Positions 50,201 through 59,905 of a DNA stretch of 64,000 nt are shown one piece after another; within the stretch, counting starts at the first letter, position 1, and each line of letters begins with the position of its first letter. The translations under genes and the position numbers were made by a program. Under the pieces are notes generated by a model. That model was not told where the DNA came from. It saw nothing but the letters and a program-made list of their open reading frames with translations, and searched no databases. The DNA comes from Crossiella sp. S99.2 (GTDB taxonomy: Bacteria; Actinomycetota; Actinomycetes; Mycobacteriales; Pseudonocardiaceae). The stretch is from positions 868,001-932,000 of the forward strand of contig NZ_JALMDK010000003.1 in the NCBI RefSeq assembly GCF_023094165.1, read 5' to 3'.

Positions 50201-53200
50201 GATGGCGCCGGATCGTCGGCCGGGCGGTGGAACAGGCGGGTGGCGGTGAGCCGGGCGGTGCCGTCCGGGGCGTCGAGCTGGTCGAGTGCGGCGGCGATCC
50301 GGCTTTCCACGGTGAGGTACTTGCGGCCCGCACGCAGGTCGGCGTCGTTGCGCAGGCGGATGATCAGCGGGAACTCACTCAGCGCGCCGGTGTCGAACAG
50401 GCCGGTGGTGTAGACGAGCTGCACACCGAGCGCGGCGGCGACGGCGAACTGGAGTTCCAGCAGGTAACCGGCGTTGGCGCGGCCGAGTGGGTTGTCCAGG
50501 AACAGCACGCCGGAATGCCGTTGCCTGCCGTGGCCGCGGTCGTTGGCGCGCAGGGCGGCCATGGTGCAGTACAGGATGATCGCGGCGGTGAGTTGCTGAC
50601 CGCCGGAGAAGACGTCCTTGATCTCGGCCACGCGCAGCCGTTCGGTGCGCAGCACGGCATCCGGTTTGAGCATCTCCACCCGCACCCCCTTGGGCATCGC
50701 CACCCGGACCCCGCGCAGCAGCAGGCTGACACCGTCGCGTTGGGCCGGTCCGGCATCGCCGGCGAAGGTGTCCACGACCTCGCCGAGCCGGTCGAGCAGC
50801 ACGGGCTCCTCGGCCTCCTCGAACCGGATCCGCAGGAACTCCTGCCCCGACCAGCCGCCGAGCCCGTCCGGCAGCCTGGACAGGCGCTGGGCAAGCCGGA
50901 GGGTGCGCAGTGCGCCGTCGACCATGCCCTTGAGCCGGATCACGATCCCCGCCCGGTGCTGGGTGATCTGCTCGATCTCGTCCACCAGGGTGCGCAACCG
51001 GGGCCGCAGCGCCTGCGCCCACTCCTCGGCGTGTTCCGGCAGCCGGTCCCGGGGCACCGCCACCAGCTGTTGCCGCACCGGGCTCCGGACGCCCTCGAAG
51101 CGGGCTTCCACGGCATAGCCCGCCAACCGGTCGGCCGTCCGGCGCACCGCCTGCACGGCCTGCTGGTGGATGTCCTTGGCCTCCTTGAGGTCCGAGCGCA
51201 CCCGGTCCCGGCGCGTCCGCGCGTCCTCGACCGAGCCGGGGAAGGGGTCACCGTCCTCCTCCGCGTCGTCCAGGTGCTCGCCGAGAGAGTCCGCCACGGC
51301 ATGGAAGCCCTCAGCCAGTGCCTTGGTCCGGTCGACGTCACCGTCGAGTTCTTGTCGCCGGGCCCGGATCTCCTCGTGGGCTGCACGCGCGAGGTCCCAG
51401 TCGGCATTGGCGCGGGCAAGGAGTTCCCGGCCGTGCTCGGCGTCCCTGGGCTGGCCGTAGGGTTCGAGGGATCGTTCCTGGCGCTGAAACTTCTCGTAGT
51501 CCGATTTCAGCGCGCCGAGGCGTTCCTGGATCTCGTCCCGCCGCAGGCTCACCGTGGCCACCTGGCGTTCCGCACGGGCGGTCGCTTCGGCTCTGGCCGC
51601 GGCGTCCATACCGTCCGATGTGGACAGTAGCTGTCCCGCCTCAGTCGCGATGTCGGTGGGCAGTTCCCGCACGGCCCTGCGTGCGCCGGCTTCCCCGTCC
51701 TGGGCCGACTTGAGCGCGGCCCGCAGGTCCGCACCGACCTCGACCTGTTCGTAGGCCAGCGCGGCGTCCCGATAGGCGGCCCGCAGCTGGGGAACCGGTT
51801 CGGCCGGAACCGGCTCCTGCTCGGTCACCGAACCGCCACCGGGCACCTTGCCCAGCTCCTCCATGGCGGCGTTCGCGGTGCGCCGATGTCCGCCGGCCTG
51901 CAACGATGCCTCGGTCGCCGCACCGCGCAGGCGCGTCGCGGCCGCCTTCGCGGCGTCGGCCTGCAGTTGGGCTTGTTTGGCAGCCTCGGTGGCCGCTTCG
52001 GCCTGTGCGGTCAGTTCGGGGATGCGGGCGCAGTGCGTGGCGAGCACGCGCAGCTTGGCCGCGATGTCGTGCCGCCGTTGCTGCTCGGTGCGCAGCTGGG
52101 GCAGTCCGTCCCGCGTGTCAGTCTCGGCTTTGTCTGCTGCCGCCGCGTCCCGCTGAGCCCGCTCCTGCTCCTCCTCGGCCACCGCCAGTTCAGTGTCCTT
52201 GGCCTCGCGGTGTTCGGCCAGCTCCCGCAAGGTTCCCGGTGGGTACTCGCGTTGCCAGCGCGCCACCCGTTCCAGCAGTTCCCGGTCCTGCTTGAGCAGG
52301 CTGCCCAGGGCAATCAGGCGGGCCTGGTGAATCCGGCGTCGATCGGTGATCGCCGCGCGTTCGGCCGCGGCAGCGTCCTCGTCGTACATGGCCGGGTTGG
52401 GCGGAACCAGGAAGGCCAGCCCGGCTGGTCCGGCAGCGTGCTGGTCTCGCAGGGCCGCGGTGGCGCCGACGGCGATGATCGAGCGGGGCAGCAGCCGTGC
52501 CTGTTCCAGTTCGGCGCGGGCGCGGGCGAGATCGGCCGGGTCGTTGAGCACGATGCCGTCGACCAGGTGCGGGAACTTGTCCATGGTCGCGCCGCGGCCC
52601 TCGGCAGGCAGCTGGGCGAGGAAGCGCCAACCCGAGTACCCGGCTATCCCGGCGTTCTCCAGCACCTGCAGCGCGGCCTCGACCTCCGCCGGTTCCGGCA
52701 GCAACCCACCGGTGCCGAGCCGTTCCAGGGTTCGCCGGTCGTCGGTGTCCACGCGCCGAAGTTCGTCCATTGTGGACTGAGCTTCGTCGATGGCGGCGCC
52801 GAGCAGCTCGGTCAGCGCGGGCGCGTCGGTGTCCAGTTCGACGGTCTCCGCGCCCAGCAGTTCGGCGAGCCTGCTTTCGCCGCTCAGCGCGGTCTGGACC
52901 TGCTGGGCCTGATCATGGGCCGCGGCCGCGGCCTCGGCAACCCGGCTCGCCTGGTACACCTTCCCATCGACCAGCCGCACCACCTTGGCCGCGGCTTGTC
53001 GTTTGTTGCCAAGGGTCTTCAGTTCCTGCTGCGCGTCGAGGACTGCTTGCTCGGCGGCGGCGGCCTGTTCCTCGGCGGTCTGGGCGGCGGCGGGCACCTC
53101 GGCCCCGGCTGCGAGCAGTCCGTCCTGGACGGCGGTGGTTTCCAGCCGCCGGATGGCCGTGAGGTCCTCGCCGGCGCGTTTCGCCACACCCTGCTGCCGG

Positions 53201-54612
53201 CCCACCGTGCTCTGTGCCTGTCCCAGGATCTCCTGCTGATCCTCGGCTTCGCTCGTCCTGCCGCGTGCGGTCGCCTCGGCGGCTTCCGCATCGGCCTTGG
53301 CCTGTGTCACCGCGGCGAGCAGTCCACGGGCCAACCGGCGGGCAGCCCGGTTCATCGCGTCCAGCGCCGGCTTGGCGTGTTCCTCTTGGATTTCCACCAG
53401 TTCGGTGAGCTGCGCGGCCTTGTCCTCGGCGGTGCGGAACTGGAGCACGATCTCGGTGGCCTGCCAGGCACGCAGCCGCGACCTGGCCCCGGCCAGCTCC
53501 TCGTCGATCTTCTTCAACTCCGCTTCGGCGTCCCGGAGCAGATGCCAGGCGAGCAGCCTGCGCAGTTCGAGCACCACCGCGTTGAGCCGTCGTTGTTCGT
53601 TGTCGGCGACCTGTTCCCGCTCGGCGGCCTCCTTCGCGGTCTCCTTCAACAGGTTGAGGCGTTGCCGTTCCTGATCGTGCCTGCGGCTGACGGCACCCGC
53701 GAATCGCTGGGCCTGCTGGCCTGTCTGGAAGGCCATCACCTCAGCCGCTCGGGCATCGCCCTCCTGTGCGGCCAGCGGCCCGAGCAGGTCAAGCGCGCCG
53801 GCGACGAAGTCCCGTTCGGCGATGATCTCGTTGCGGCGAGCCAGGGTTTCCGCGTAGCCGTCCACGACCTCAGCCAGCCCCTTGGGGTCTTCCTCGGGGG
53901 TGACCGCGGTGAGCAGGCGGTCCACGAACGCCTCGTCGGTCTTGAAGGTGAAGGCGTCGGCGGCCTCGCCCTCACCGGCGTTCATCGTGCGCTGGTAGCG
54001 GAACAGCTCCGGGTCGAGTTCGAGGTCGGTCAGGTGCTCGGTCCAGTCGCGGTGCACGGTGGTCCAGGTCAGTTGCAGCTCGGGTTCGGCGCGCTGGGCC
54101 TCATGCAACTGGTCGCGGAAGCCGGCGAGGGTCATCGGCCGTCCGTCCCTGGTGACCGGCAACTCGTCCAGGGTGCAGGAACCGGTGGGGCGGAAGGAAT
54201 ACCAGCAGTCCACGAGCTTGCCAGGGTCGGCGGACTGGACGTGGCCGCGCCATTCCGAGACCTTGCCGGTGACCAGCCACTGCCCGCTGACGGTGTGCTG
54301 CCATTCCAGCGCGATGTGCGCGACGTCCTTGCCGGAGACGAACTTCTCCAGCACCCGGGTGCTGGTGGTGCCCACGACCTGCCGCCGCCCCGGCAGCATC
54401 ACCGAGAAGATCAGCTTGATCAGCACGGACTTGCCGCCACCGTTCTCCAGGAACAGCACGGTCGCCGGGGCCGGGCGGCGGGCCGCGTACTCGCCGATGC
54501 GGCCCTGTCCCGGTACCAGCGCGCCAACCTCGCGCAGGTCCAGCACCACGTCCTGGTACCGGGCCCCGGCAGGGCCGACCGAGAACAGCCGCACCCTGGC
54601 CAGTTCGTACAT
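50197..54612 (-). CDS. jetC: JetC, SMC/MukB-like ATPase of Wadjet
   Basis: A 1471-residue SMC-type ATPase. Walker A FLENGGGKSVLIKL is near residues 52-65. Long coiled coils fill about 250-1250 (many Glu/Ala/Arg-rich heptads) with a hinge-like region (GYSGWRFLAQLPAEGRG) in the middle. The ABC signature VFSGGQQLTAAI lies near 1339 and Walker B SGVLFLDNPLGRANAGYL near 1372. ATG at 54612 follows jetB by 8 bases, with GGGGAG upstream. JetC with JetA and JetB forms the loop-extruding motor that recognises circular plasmids. The frame stays open further upstream (to 55671), but that part is antisense-frame shadow of jetB. Confidence 0.9.
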
Positions 54613-54620
54613 GATCTCCC

Positions 54621-55403
54621 CTACTCCGGTCGCTCGCCGACCCGCAGGCTGCCCCCGGGATCGGTCACCGGGACCACCCCCAGCTCCAGCAGTTCGGTGA
54701 AAGCCCGCTGCCCGGCCAGTTCCCGGACCTGGACCTGGTATCGAGGCGTGGTGCGGAAGACCCCGCCCTGCTCGTTGCTGACCCCCACCATCAATCCCTG
54801 CTCGGCCAGGAACTTCAGTGCCTTGGCGATCATGCCGTGGGTGGCGGCGAAGGAGCGGCGGCCGTCCCTGGTGGGCGGTGCTGAGGGGCGCCGAAGGTAG
54901 GCGCGCCAGGCCCGTTCCAGTTCGGGCGCGTCCTCGGGCGGATCGTGGTTCTCCTCGGCGGTCTTGGCCCGTTCGTCGAGCATCCGGCAGGCGTCCCGGA
55001 CCGCGCTGTCGACCTGGTCGACCGAGACGCGGCCGACGTAACTGTCGTTGCCCAGGTCGTCCGGGCGGGGGAAGGCGAGCGCGGCCACGGCGAGATGGAT
55101 CAGGCCGTGCAGCACCTTCTCCTCCCGGCGGTTCTGCACCGAGGTGCGGCGGGCGTACTCGTCCATCCGGATCTCGAAGACCGACCCCTCGGTCGGGGCC
55201 AGCACGATCCCGGATCGGGTGCCTGCCGCCAGCACGAGCAGGCCGAGTCCGGCGGCCACGGCGTGCACGAGTTCGGTGAACTCGTCGTCCTCGGTGTAGC
55301 GGCGCACCAGATCGGCGTAGACGACGTCCCTGGCAACGAGTTGTCGTGGCTGCATGCCCAGTGCGATCAGCTGGGCGGCGGCCTCGGCGTCCCTGGCGTT
55401 CAC
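54621..55403 (-). CDS. jetB: JetB, MukE-like subunit of Wadjet
   Basis: A 260-residue winged-helix protein between jetA and jetC, in the place and size of JetB. Visible: GMQPRQLVARDVVYADLVRRY near 17, FEIRMDEYARRTSVQNRREE near 78, and a C-terminal winged helix THGMIAKALKFLAEQGLMV near 190. JetB is the KITE-type partner of the kleisin JetA. GTG at 55403 overlaps the jetA stop by GTGA. Identification rests on operon order and winged-helix pattern. Confidence 0.8.
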   Translation of the reverse strand: MNARDAEAAAQLIALGMQPRQLVARDVVYADLVRRYTEDDEFTELVHAVAAGLGLLVLAAGTRSGIVLAPTEGSVFEIRMDEYARRTSVQNRREEKVLHGLIHLAVAALAFPRPDDLGNDSYVGRVSVDQVDSAVRDACRMLDERAKTAEENHDPPEDAPELERAWRAYLRRPSAPPTRDGRRSFAATHGMIAKALKFLAEQGLMVGVSNEQGGVFRTTPRYQVQVRELAGQRAFTELLELGVVPVTDPGGSLRVGERPE

Positions 55404-56896
55404 CCGGCCTCCCTGTCGCCCGCCGACTCCGGCCGGGCGTCGAGTTCGGGCAGCTCCGCGACGCCGACGAGCAGGTCAGCGCCGCCGAACTCCTTGTCCC
55501 GCAACGCGGTGCCGTCGTCCACGGCCACCAGCACCCGCGGGTCGCCCTGCCGCAGCGCGACGCCCAACTCGGGGCTGTAGGCGTGCAACACCCGCAGGGC
55601 AACAAGTTCGGGCAGCACCGGGTCCAGGTCCCTGGCCCTGGTGAGCAGCCCGGACAACCGGCAGGCCACACCGTCGAGTTCGAGCAGTTCGGAAGCCTGG
55701 TCCCACTGGTGCTCGGTGTACCGGTCGGCCTCCGGGCCGGGCGCCAGTTCGGGTTCGGCCAGCTCGTCGAGCAGTGGCTCCCGGTCGGCGACCGGCGTCA
55801 GCAGCAGGTCGACCAGACCGACCAGACCGAGCACGGTCACCCGCCGCGGACCGGCCGCGGCGCGGAAGAAGACGTCCACCGGCCGGGCCGTCCAGGCCAG
55901 TGGGCTTTCCAGCGCGGGCATCAGGAGCTGACCGAACAGGTCGAGGCAGGTTCGTTGCGGCACACCGGAGAACTGCTGGCGGTCCTGCTCCCCGCGGAAG
56001 GTCTCCCCCGCGGTCTGCAGCCGGGCCTGCAGCTGGGTGTGCCGCCGGATGCAGTCGGCCACGATCCGCACCAGATCGGCGGCCTTGCGCTTGTGCTCGG
56101 CGTCCTCGGACTCATCCCTGGCCGCGGTGATGTTGCGCAGGATCGCGCTTTCGGCCCGGTAGCGCTCGCCGATGTGGACCAGCGCCTCCTCGATCATGTC
56201 CGGCACCTCGTGCGTCCAGTCCACCGACCGCACGTCCCGGCGGGTGGCGTCGAGCTTGCGGCGCAGGTTCTCCGCGTACTGCACGGTCCGGTACCGCGCG
56301 GCCTCGGCGGCCAGCCGCGCGTCGGCCAGGCGCCCGCGCTCGATCAGGTTGGCCAGCTTGACCTCGGCGGCGATCTGCGCGGACTCCACATCGGTGTCCA
56401 GCGCGCCGACCAGCACGTTGATCGCCTCGTTGCTGGCGCGCAGGTGCAGGTTGCCCTCGGCGTCGCGCAGTTCCTCCAGCAGCTTGAAGTCGAAGGTGCG
56501 CCGCCGATAGGTCCCACCCCGGTCGACGGCGCCGTAGACGGAGCGGAACCCGCGGTCGACGGTGCCGACGTTGATCAGGTTCTCCAGCACCCACTCGGCC
56601 ACCCGTTCGTGCTCGGCCCGGTCACGTTCCGGCGCCTGCGCGGCAATCCGCGGGCGAAGCTTGGCCAGCACCTGCCCCGGATCGGCGCCGCGGTCGAAGT
56701 CCATCGCGATGGCCACCAGGTCGATGGCGTGCAGGGCTACCTCGGCCATCTGGTAGATCTCGGCGTCCGCCCAGTCCAGGCGGGTCTTGCGAGCGTCCAT
56801 GGCGTGCAGCGGGCCGGTGCAGGCCAGCGCCTTCAGCCGCCGGACGAGGCCCTCGTCCGGCACTGCGGCCGGCGGCTGCTCGTGCACCCCATCCAC
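55400..56896 (-). CDS. jetA: JetA, kleisin-like subunit of Wadjet
   Basis: A 498-residue protein, first gene of the operon. The N-terminal half is helical with TYRRRTFDFKLLEEL near 130 and LRASNEAINVLVGALDTDVE near 155, followed by a coiled segment with ENLRRKLDATRRDVRSVDW near 215. These fit the DUF5716/Wadjet JetA pattern. Kleisins bridge the two ATPase heads of JetC. GTG at 56896 is the likely start; GTG at 56887 is an alternative. Upstream 230 bases form the operon promoter region. Confidence 0.8.
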   Translation of the reverse strand: MDGVHEQPPAAVPDEGLVRRLKALACTGPLHAMDARKTRLDWADAEIYQMAEVALHAIDLVAIAMDFDRGADPGQVLAKLRPRIAAQAPERDRAEHERVAEWVLENLINVGTVDRGFRSVYGAVDRGGTYRRRTFDFKLLEELRDAEGNLHLRASNEAINVLVGALDTDVESAQIAAEVKLANLIERGRLADARLAAEAARYRTVQYAENLRRKLDATRRDVRSVDWTHEVPDMIEEALVHIGERYRAESAILRNITAARDESEDAEHKRKAADLVRIVADCIRRHTQLQARLQTAGETFRGEQDRQQFSGVPQRTCLDLFGQLLMPALESPLAWTARPVDVFFRAAAGPRRVTVLGLVGLVDLLLTPVADREPLLDELAEPELAPGPEADRYTEHQWDQASELLELDGVACRLSGLLTRARDLDPVLPELVALRVLHAYSPELGVALRQGDPRVLVAVDDGTALRDKEFGGADLLVGVAELPELDARPESAGDREAG

Positions 56897-57126
56897 GGTA
56901 TGTGCCGGACACCGACCCCATGGGCGACTCGGCTCGGTTCACTGAGTCGGCCCAGCTACGTCACCTGGTTGTGGGTGTGCCCGTCCTGGTCGGTCACGAG
57001 GACCTCGGGGTTCGTCGCCGGGCCTGGTCGGGGTCGGCGAGTTGGCGCTCCAGATCGCACACTCGTTGACCAGCGGCATCAGCCTTGTTCAGCGCGCGAG
57101 ATCCGGTCCGGGGTCACCCCGCGATG

Positions 57127-58635
57127 TCAGGCACCGGCGAGCCGATCAAGCCAGGCCCCGAACGTCACGCCCTTGGCAGGCAACCGGCTCAACTCCCCGG
57201 CCAGAGTCCGCCACCGAGCCTCCTGGTCGCGGCAGGCGTCCGCGATCATGCCGGCCGCCAGCGCGGCCTGCTCGGCGCTGGCCAGGACCCGATGAGCGGG
57301 CAGCGCCCGCAGGATCTCCGGTGTGCTGAACCGCGACTGGAGCACACCGGCACAGGTCAGATCCCGCTGGCCCGCACTGGCGCGCAGCCGACGGAGATGC
57401 TTGCCGAGTTCCGCGGCCGGATCGGCGAGTTCGGCCAGCTGCTCATCGGGTGGCACGGGGACCAGTTCGGGTTGACGGGCACGGGCCTCCTGCCGCAGGC
57501 GATCAAGCCGGGCCTGACAGGCTTCGGTCAGCTCGCCGTCATCGGTTTGCGCGAGTGCGAGCAGGCCAGGTTCGTCCAACATTGAAACCAGTGTGCGCAG
57601 TTCGCTTCGGGGCGTGGCCGGGTTGGCGACCAGCGCCCCGACCGCCCCGGCTCGCTGACGTGACCACTCCTGGGCCGCCTCCCGGTCACGGGGCGCATGC
57701 TCGGACTGCCGGGCATCGCGGATAGCGGCCACGGCCTCGGTCAGCAGCGCGGCTTCGCCGGTCAGTTCCGCCAGGGCGACCAGCTCGGGCCAGGACGGAC
57801 CTATGTACCGGCCGTTCGGCGTCCAGCCGTCAGCGATGGCGGTGGCGACCACCCGGGCCAGCTCACCGGCGGCGATCTCCCGCAGCCGCGGCCAGCGCCG
57901 GACCATCTCGGCGGCCTGGTGCAAGCGGATGCCTGCGGTGAACTCGTCGTGTCCCAGCTGCTCGTAAGTCACCTCGGGCAGACAGGCAAGGAGAACGTCG
58001 TCGGTGAGTTCCGCAGGCCGGTCCAGCAGGATGCGGCGGATCAGCATGGCCTGCTTGCTCGCGCTGGCCAGCCGTTCCCATAGCTCCGGCACCGGTTCGA
58101 GCAGCCGCCACGCCACACCGGCGCGTTTGTCCCGTTCCAGCTGGAGTCGCTGCAACGCTTCGCGCCGTTCCCAGTCGGACAGGCCGGCGAGGGTGACCGG
58201 CTCGGTCTCCGTCAACACCACCTCGACCAGGGCGATCCTGATCTCCTCGGGCAGGTCGCCGACCACGTTGGCCCAGCGCGTCGCCACGAAGCTGACCTGG
58301 TCGGCGTGCACCTGGGTGGCCAGCGGAACGACCAGTTCCGGCAGCTCGTGGGTGGCGCAGTAGACGATCAGGTCGGCCGATGCCCCGTGTGCCGCGGTAG
58401 CCGCCTGCACCAGCGCGGCCTCGGGTGGCCACAGCTCCAGCAATCGTCCGGCCAGGTAGTCAGGCGCGTGACGGACGGCCGCGAGACGGTGGTGTGGCCG
58501 CAGATCCGGCCGACCGGCCAACTCGGTCAGCAGCTGCGGCTCCACGGCCGCCACCGTGGCGATGGCGCCGCTCAGCTGGGCGTCGGTCAGTCCTGGATCG
58601 CGGCACAGGGCGGCGAGCACAGCGACGGTCACCAT
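57127..58635 (-). CDS. Helical-repeat protein of unknown function
   Basis: A 502-residue, almost fully helical soluble protein with many short Leu/Ala-rich repeats (for example LAALCRDPGLTDAQL, LVANPATPRSELRTLVSML, LLRELARR-like blocks). The pattern recalls HEAT or leucine-rich-repeat-variant proteins. ATG at 58635 (or the following GTG). It lies upstream of the Wadjet operon in the same direction, 230 bases from jetA, so it could be linked to it. I recognise no named family. Confidence 0.55.
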   Translation of the reverse strand: MVTVAVLAALCRDPGLTDAQLSGAIATVAAVEPQLLTELAGRPDLRPHHRLAAVRHAPDYLAGRLLELWPPEAALVQAATAAHGASADLIVYCATHELPELVVPLATQVHADQVSFVATRWANVVGDLPEEIRIALVEVVLTETEPVTLAGLSDWERREALQRLQLERDKRAGVAWRLLEPVPELWERLASASKQAMLIRRILLDRPAELTDDVLLACLPEVTYEQLGHDEFTAGIRLHQAAEMVRRWPRLREIAAGELARVVATAIADGWTPNGRYIGPSWPELVALAELTGEAALLTEAVAAIRDARQSEHAPRDREAAQEWSRQRAGAVGALVANPATPRSELRTLVSMLDEPGLLALAQTDDGELTEACQARLDRLRQEARARQPELVPVPPDEQLAELADPAAELGKHLRRLRASAGQRDLTCAGVLQSRFSTPEILRALPAHRVLASAEQAALAAGMIADACRDQEARWRTLAGELSRLPAKGVTFGAWLDRLAGA

Positions 58636-58659
58636 CCAGGCATACCAGCTGGGGCGTAC

Positions 58660-59433
58660 TCAGGGCGGTTCCGTGCCACGCAGCACCGCTTCCTGGACCG
58701 CGCGCAGTTGCTCACAGGGCTCCAGCCCGAGCTTGTCGACCAGGGTGTGGCGGACCCGCTGGTAGGTGGCCAGCGCCTCGGCCCGGCGTCCGCAGCGCCA
58801 GTGCGCGACCATCAGCTGCCGGTGCAGCGACTCGCGCAGCGGGTGCCGCTGGCACAGCCCCTCCAGTTCGTCCGCGACCGCGGTGTGCCGCCCCAGGCTC
58901 AGATCCGCGTCGATCCGGCGCTCGATGACGGAGAGGCGGTGGGCGTCCAGGGACTCCGCGTACCCGCCGAGCAGGCCGATGTTGGTGAGGTCGGCCAGAG
59001 CCGGTCCGCGCCACAGCCCGAGTGCCGCGTCCAGCAGCGCCGAGGCCCGCTCCGGTCGGCCCTCGGCCAGTGCGCGGTCGCCCTCGGTGGCCAGCCGCCG
59101 GTAGCGGTGCAGGTCGATCCGATCCGGTGGGACCCGCAGCAGGTAGCCGTTCGGGCAGGTCTCGATGGTCTCGGTGCCGTTGCGCGGCAACACCTTGCGC
59201 AGCGCGCCGATGTAGACCTGCAGGCCGGCCACCGCCCGAGCCGGTGACCGCTGCCCCCACAGGTCCTCCACCAGCCGGTTCATCGGGACGAACTCGTTGG
59301 CCTGCAGGATCAGCAGCGCCAGCACGGCGCGTTGTTTGGGTGCGCTCGGTGTGCGGAGCCGACCGGCCCCCAGAACCTCCACCGAGCCGAGTACGCGGAA
59401 CTCGATTTGTTGATGATTCGACTGTTCGGACAT
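58660..59433 (-). CDS. SARP-family regulator
   Basis: A 257-residue Streptomyces antibiotic regulatory protein. The OmpR-like winged helix is at residues about 9-95 (FRVLGSVEVLGAGRLRTPSAP, then VEDLWGQRSPARAVAGLQVY), and the BTAD is at about 100-245 (RYRRLATEGDRALAEGRPERA). ATG at 59433 behind GGGGGAAG. It is divergent from the RiPP precursor gene, with 243 bases between, and probably activates that cluster. SARPs bind direct heptamer repeats, but I could not define such repeats with certainty. Confidence 0.9.
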   Translation of the reverse strand: MSEQSNHQQIEFRVLGSVEVLGAGRLRTPSAPKQRAVLALLILQANEFVPMNRLVEDLWGQRSPARAVAGLQVYIGALRKVLPRNGTETIETCPNGYLLRVPPDRIDLHRYRRLATEGDRALAEGRPERASALLDAALGLWRGPALADLTNIGLLGGYAESLDAHRLSVIERRIDADLSLGRHTAVADELEGLCQRHPLRESLHRQLMVAHWRCGRRAEALATYQRVRHTLVDKLGLEPCEQLRAVQEAVLRGTEPP

Positions 59434-59585
59434 GACTTCCCCCAGAAAGGCAAGCACCCCGTTCTGCCTGCCGCACGTCGGCGCTACCGACATTAGCCGG
59501 TCTTTGTCCCACCTTTGGTTGGTTTCCGTAGATTCAGTCCGTCTGAAGACCAGCCGGCCATTCGATCTTCACGACGACAGAGTCC

Positions 59586-59597
59586 GGTCAATTGACC
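59586..59597. promoter_or_regulatory. Perfect 12-bp palindrome in divergent promoter
   Basis: GGTCAATTGACC, in the SARP/precursor intergenic region, 80 bases upstream of the precursor start and next to a TATAAC stretch. It may be an operator or overlap a promoter. Confidence 0.4.
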
Positions 59598-59676
59598 TAT
59601 AACCACGCTCCACATAGTCGGCGGGCGACCAGCCCGTCGATTGACGGAACAACGAAACACGAGGGAGGTGAATGAC

Positions 59677-59829
59677 GTGAGTCGGAGCAGCACGTTGACC
59701 AAGGCAGCGACTCAGCCGTCGAGCATGCCAATGGTGAAGGCGATTGGCTGCATCTTCTGCTGGCGTCAGCACTACCGGCCGTTCGTGCGCGCCTGCGGCA
59801 AGCCGAACCCGGTGCTGATCGCCGCCTGA
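59677..59829 (+). CDS. Probable RiPP precursor peptide, 50 residues
   Basis: GTG at 59677 with GGGAGGTGA seven bases upstream. The N-terminal half (MSRSSTLTKAATQPSSMPMV) looks like a leader. The C-terminal half contains three Cys (25, 28 and 40) in AIGCIFCWRQHYRPFVRACG, then a KPNPVLIAA end. The gene lies directly ahead of a radical SAM enzyme, a CPBP protease and an ABC transporter and behind a divergent SARP. This fits a ribosomally made peptide modified by radical chemistry (thioether or carbon-carbon links). The assignment is by context and composition; no homologue was recognised. Confidence 0.65.
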   Translation: MSRSSTLTKAATQPSSMPMVKAIGCIFCWRQHYRPFVRACGKPNPVLIAA

Positions 59830-59849
59830 TCGCCAAACCCGTCAACCGT

Positions 59850-59883
59850 CCGTCTGCTGGGTGGCCTGCCACCCAGCAGACGG
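59850..59883 (+). terminator. Strong hairpin between precursor and radical SAM gene
   Basis: A perfect 16-base stem (59850-59865 with 59868-59883) around CT, effectively a 14-base stem with a 6-base loop. No T-run follows, so it is more likely a partial terminator or mRNA-stabilising hairpin that leaves the precursor transcript in excess over the enzyme genes. Confidence 0.6.
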
Positions 59884-59905
59884 CACACGAGTAAGGAAAC
59901 GGGGC

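Noticed and set aside
51886..54900. 1004-codon frame antisense to jetC
   Set aside because: Typical high-GC shadow frame with Gly/Leu/Arg-rich composition and no family match.
56897..57126. Short coiled-coil-like frame upstream of jetA
   Set aside because: About 35 residues with no start signal or homology; regarded as promoter region.
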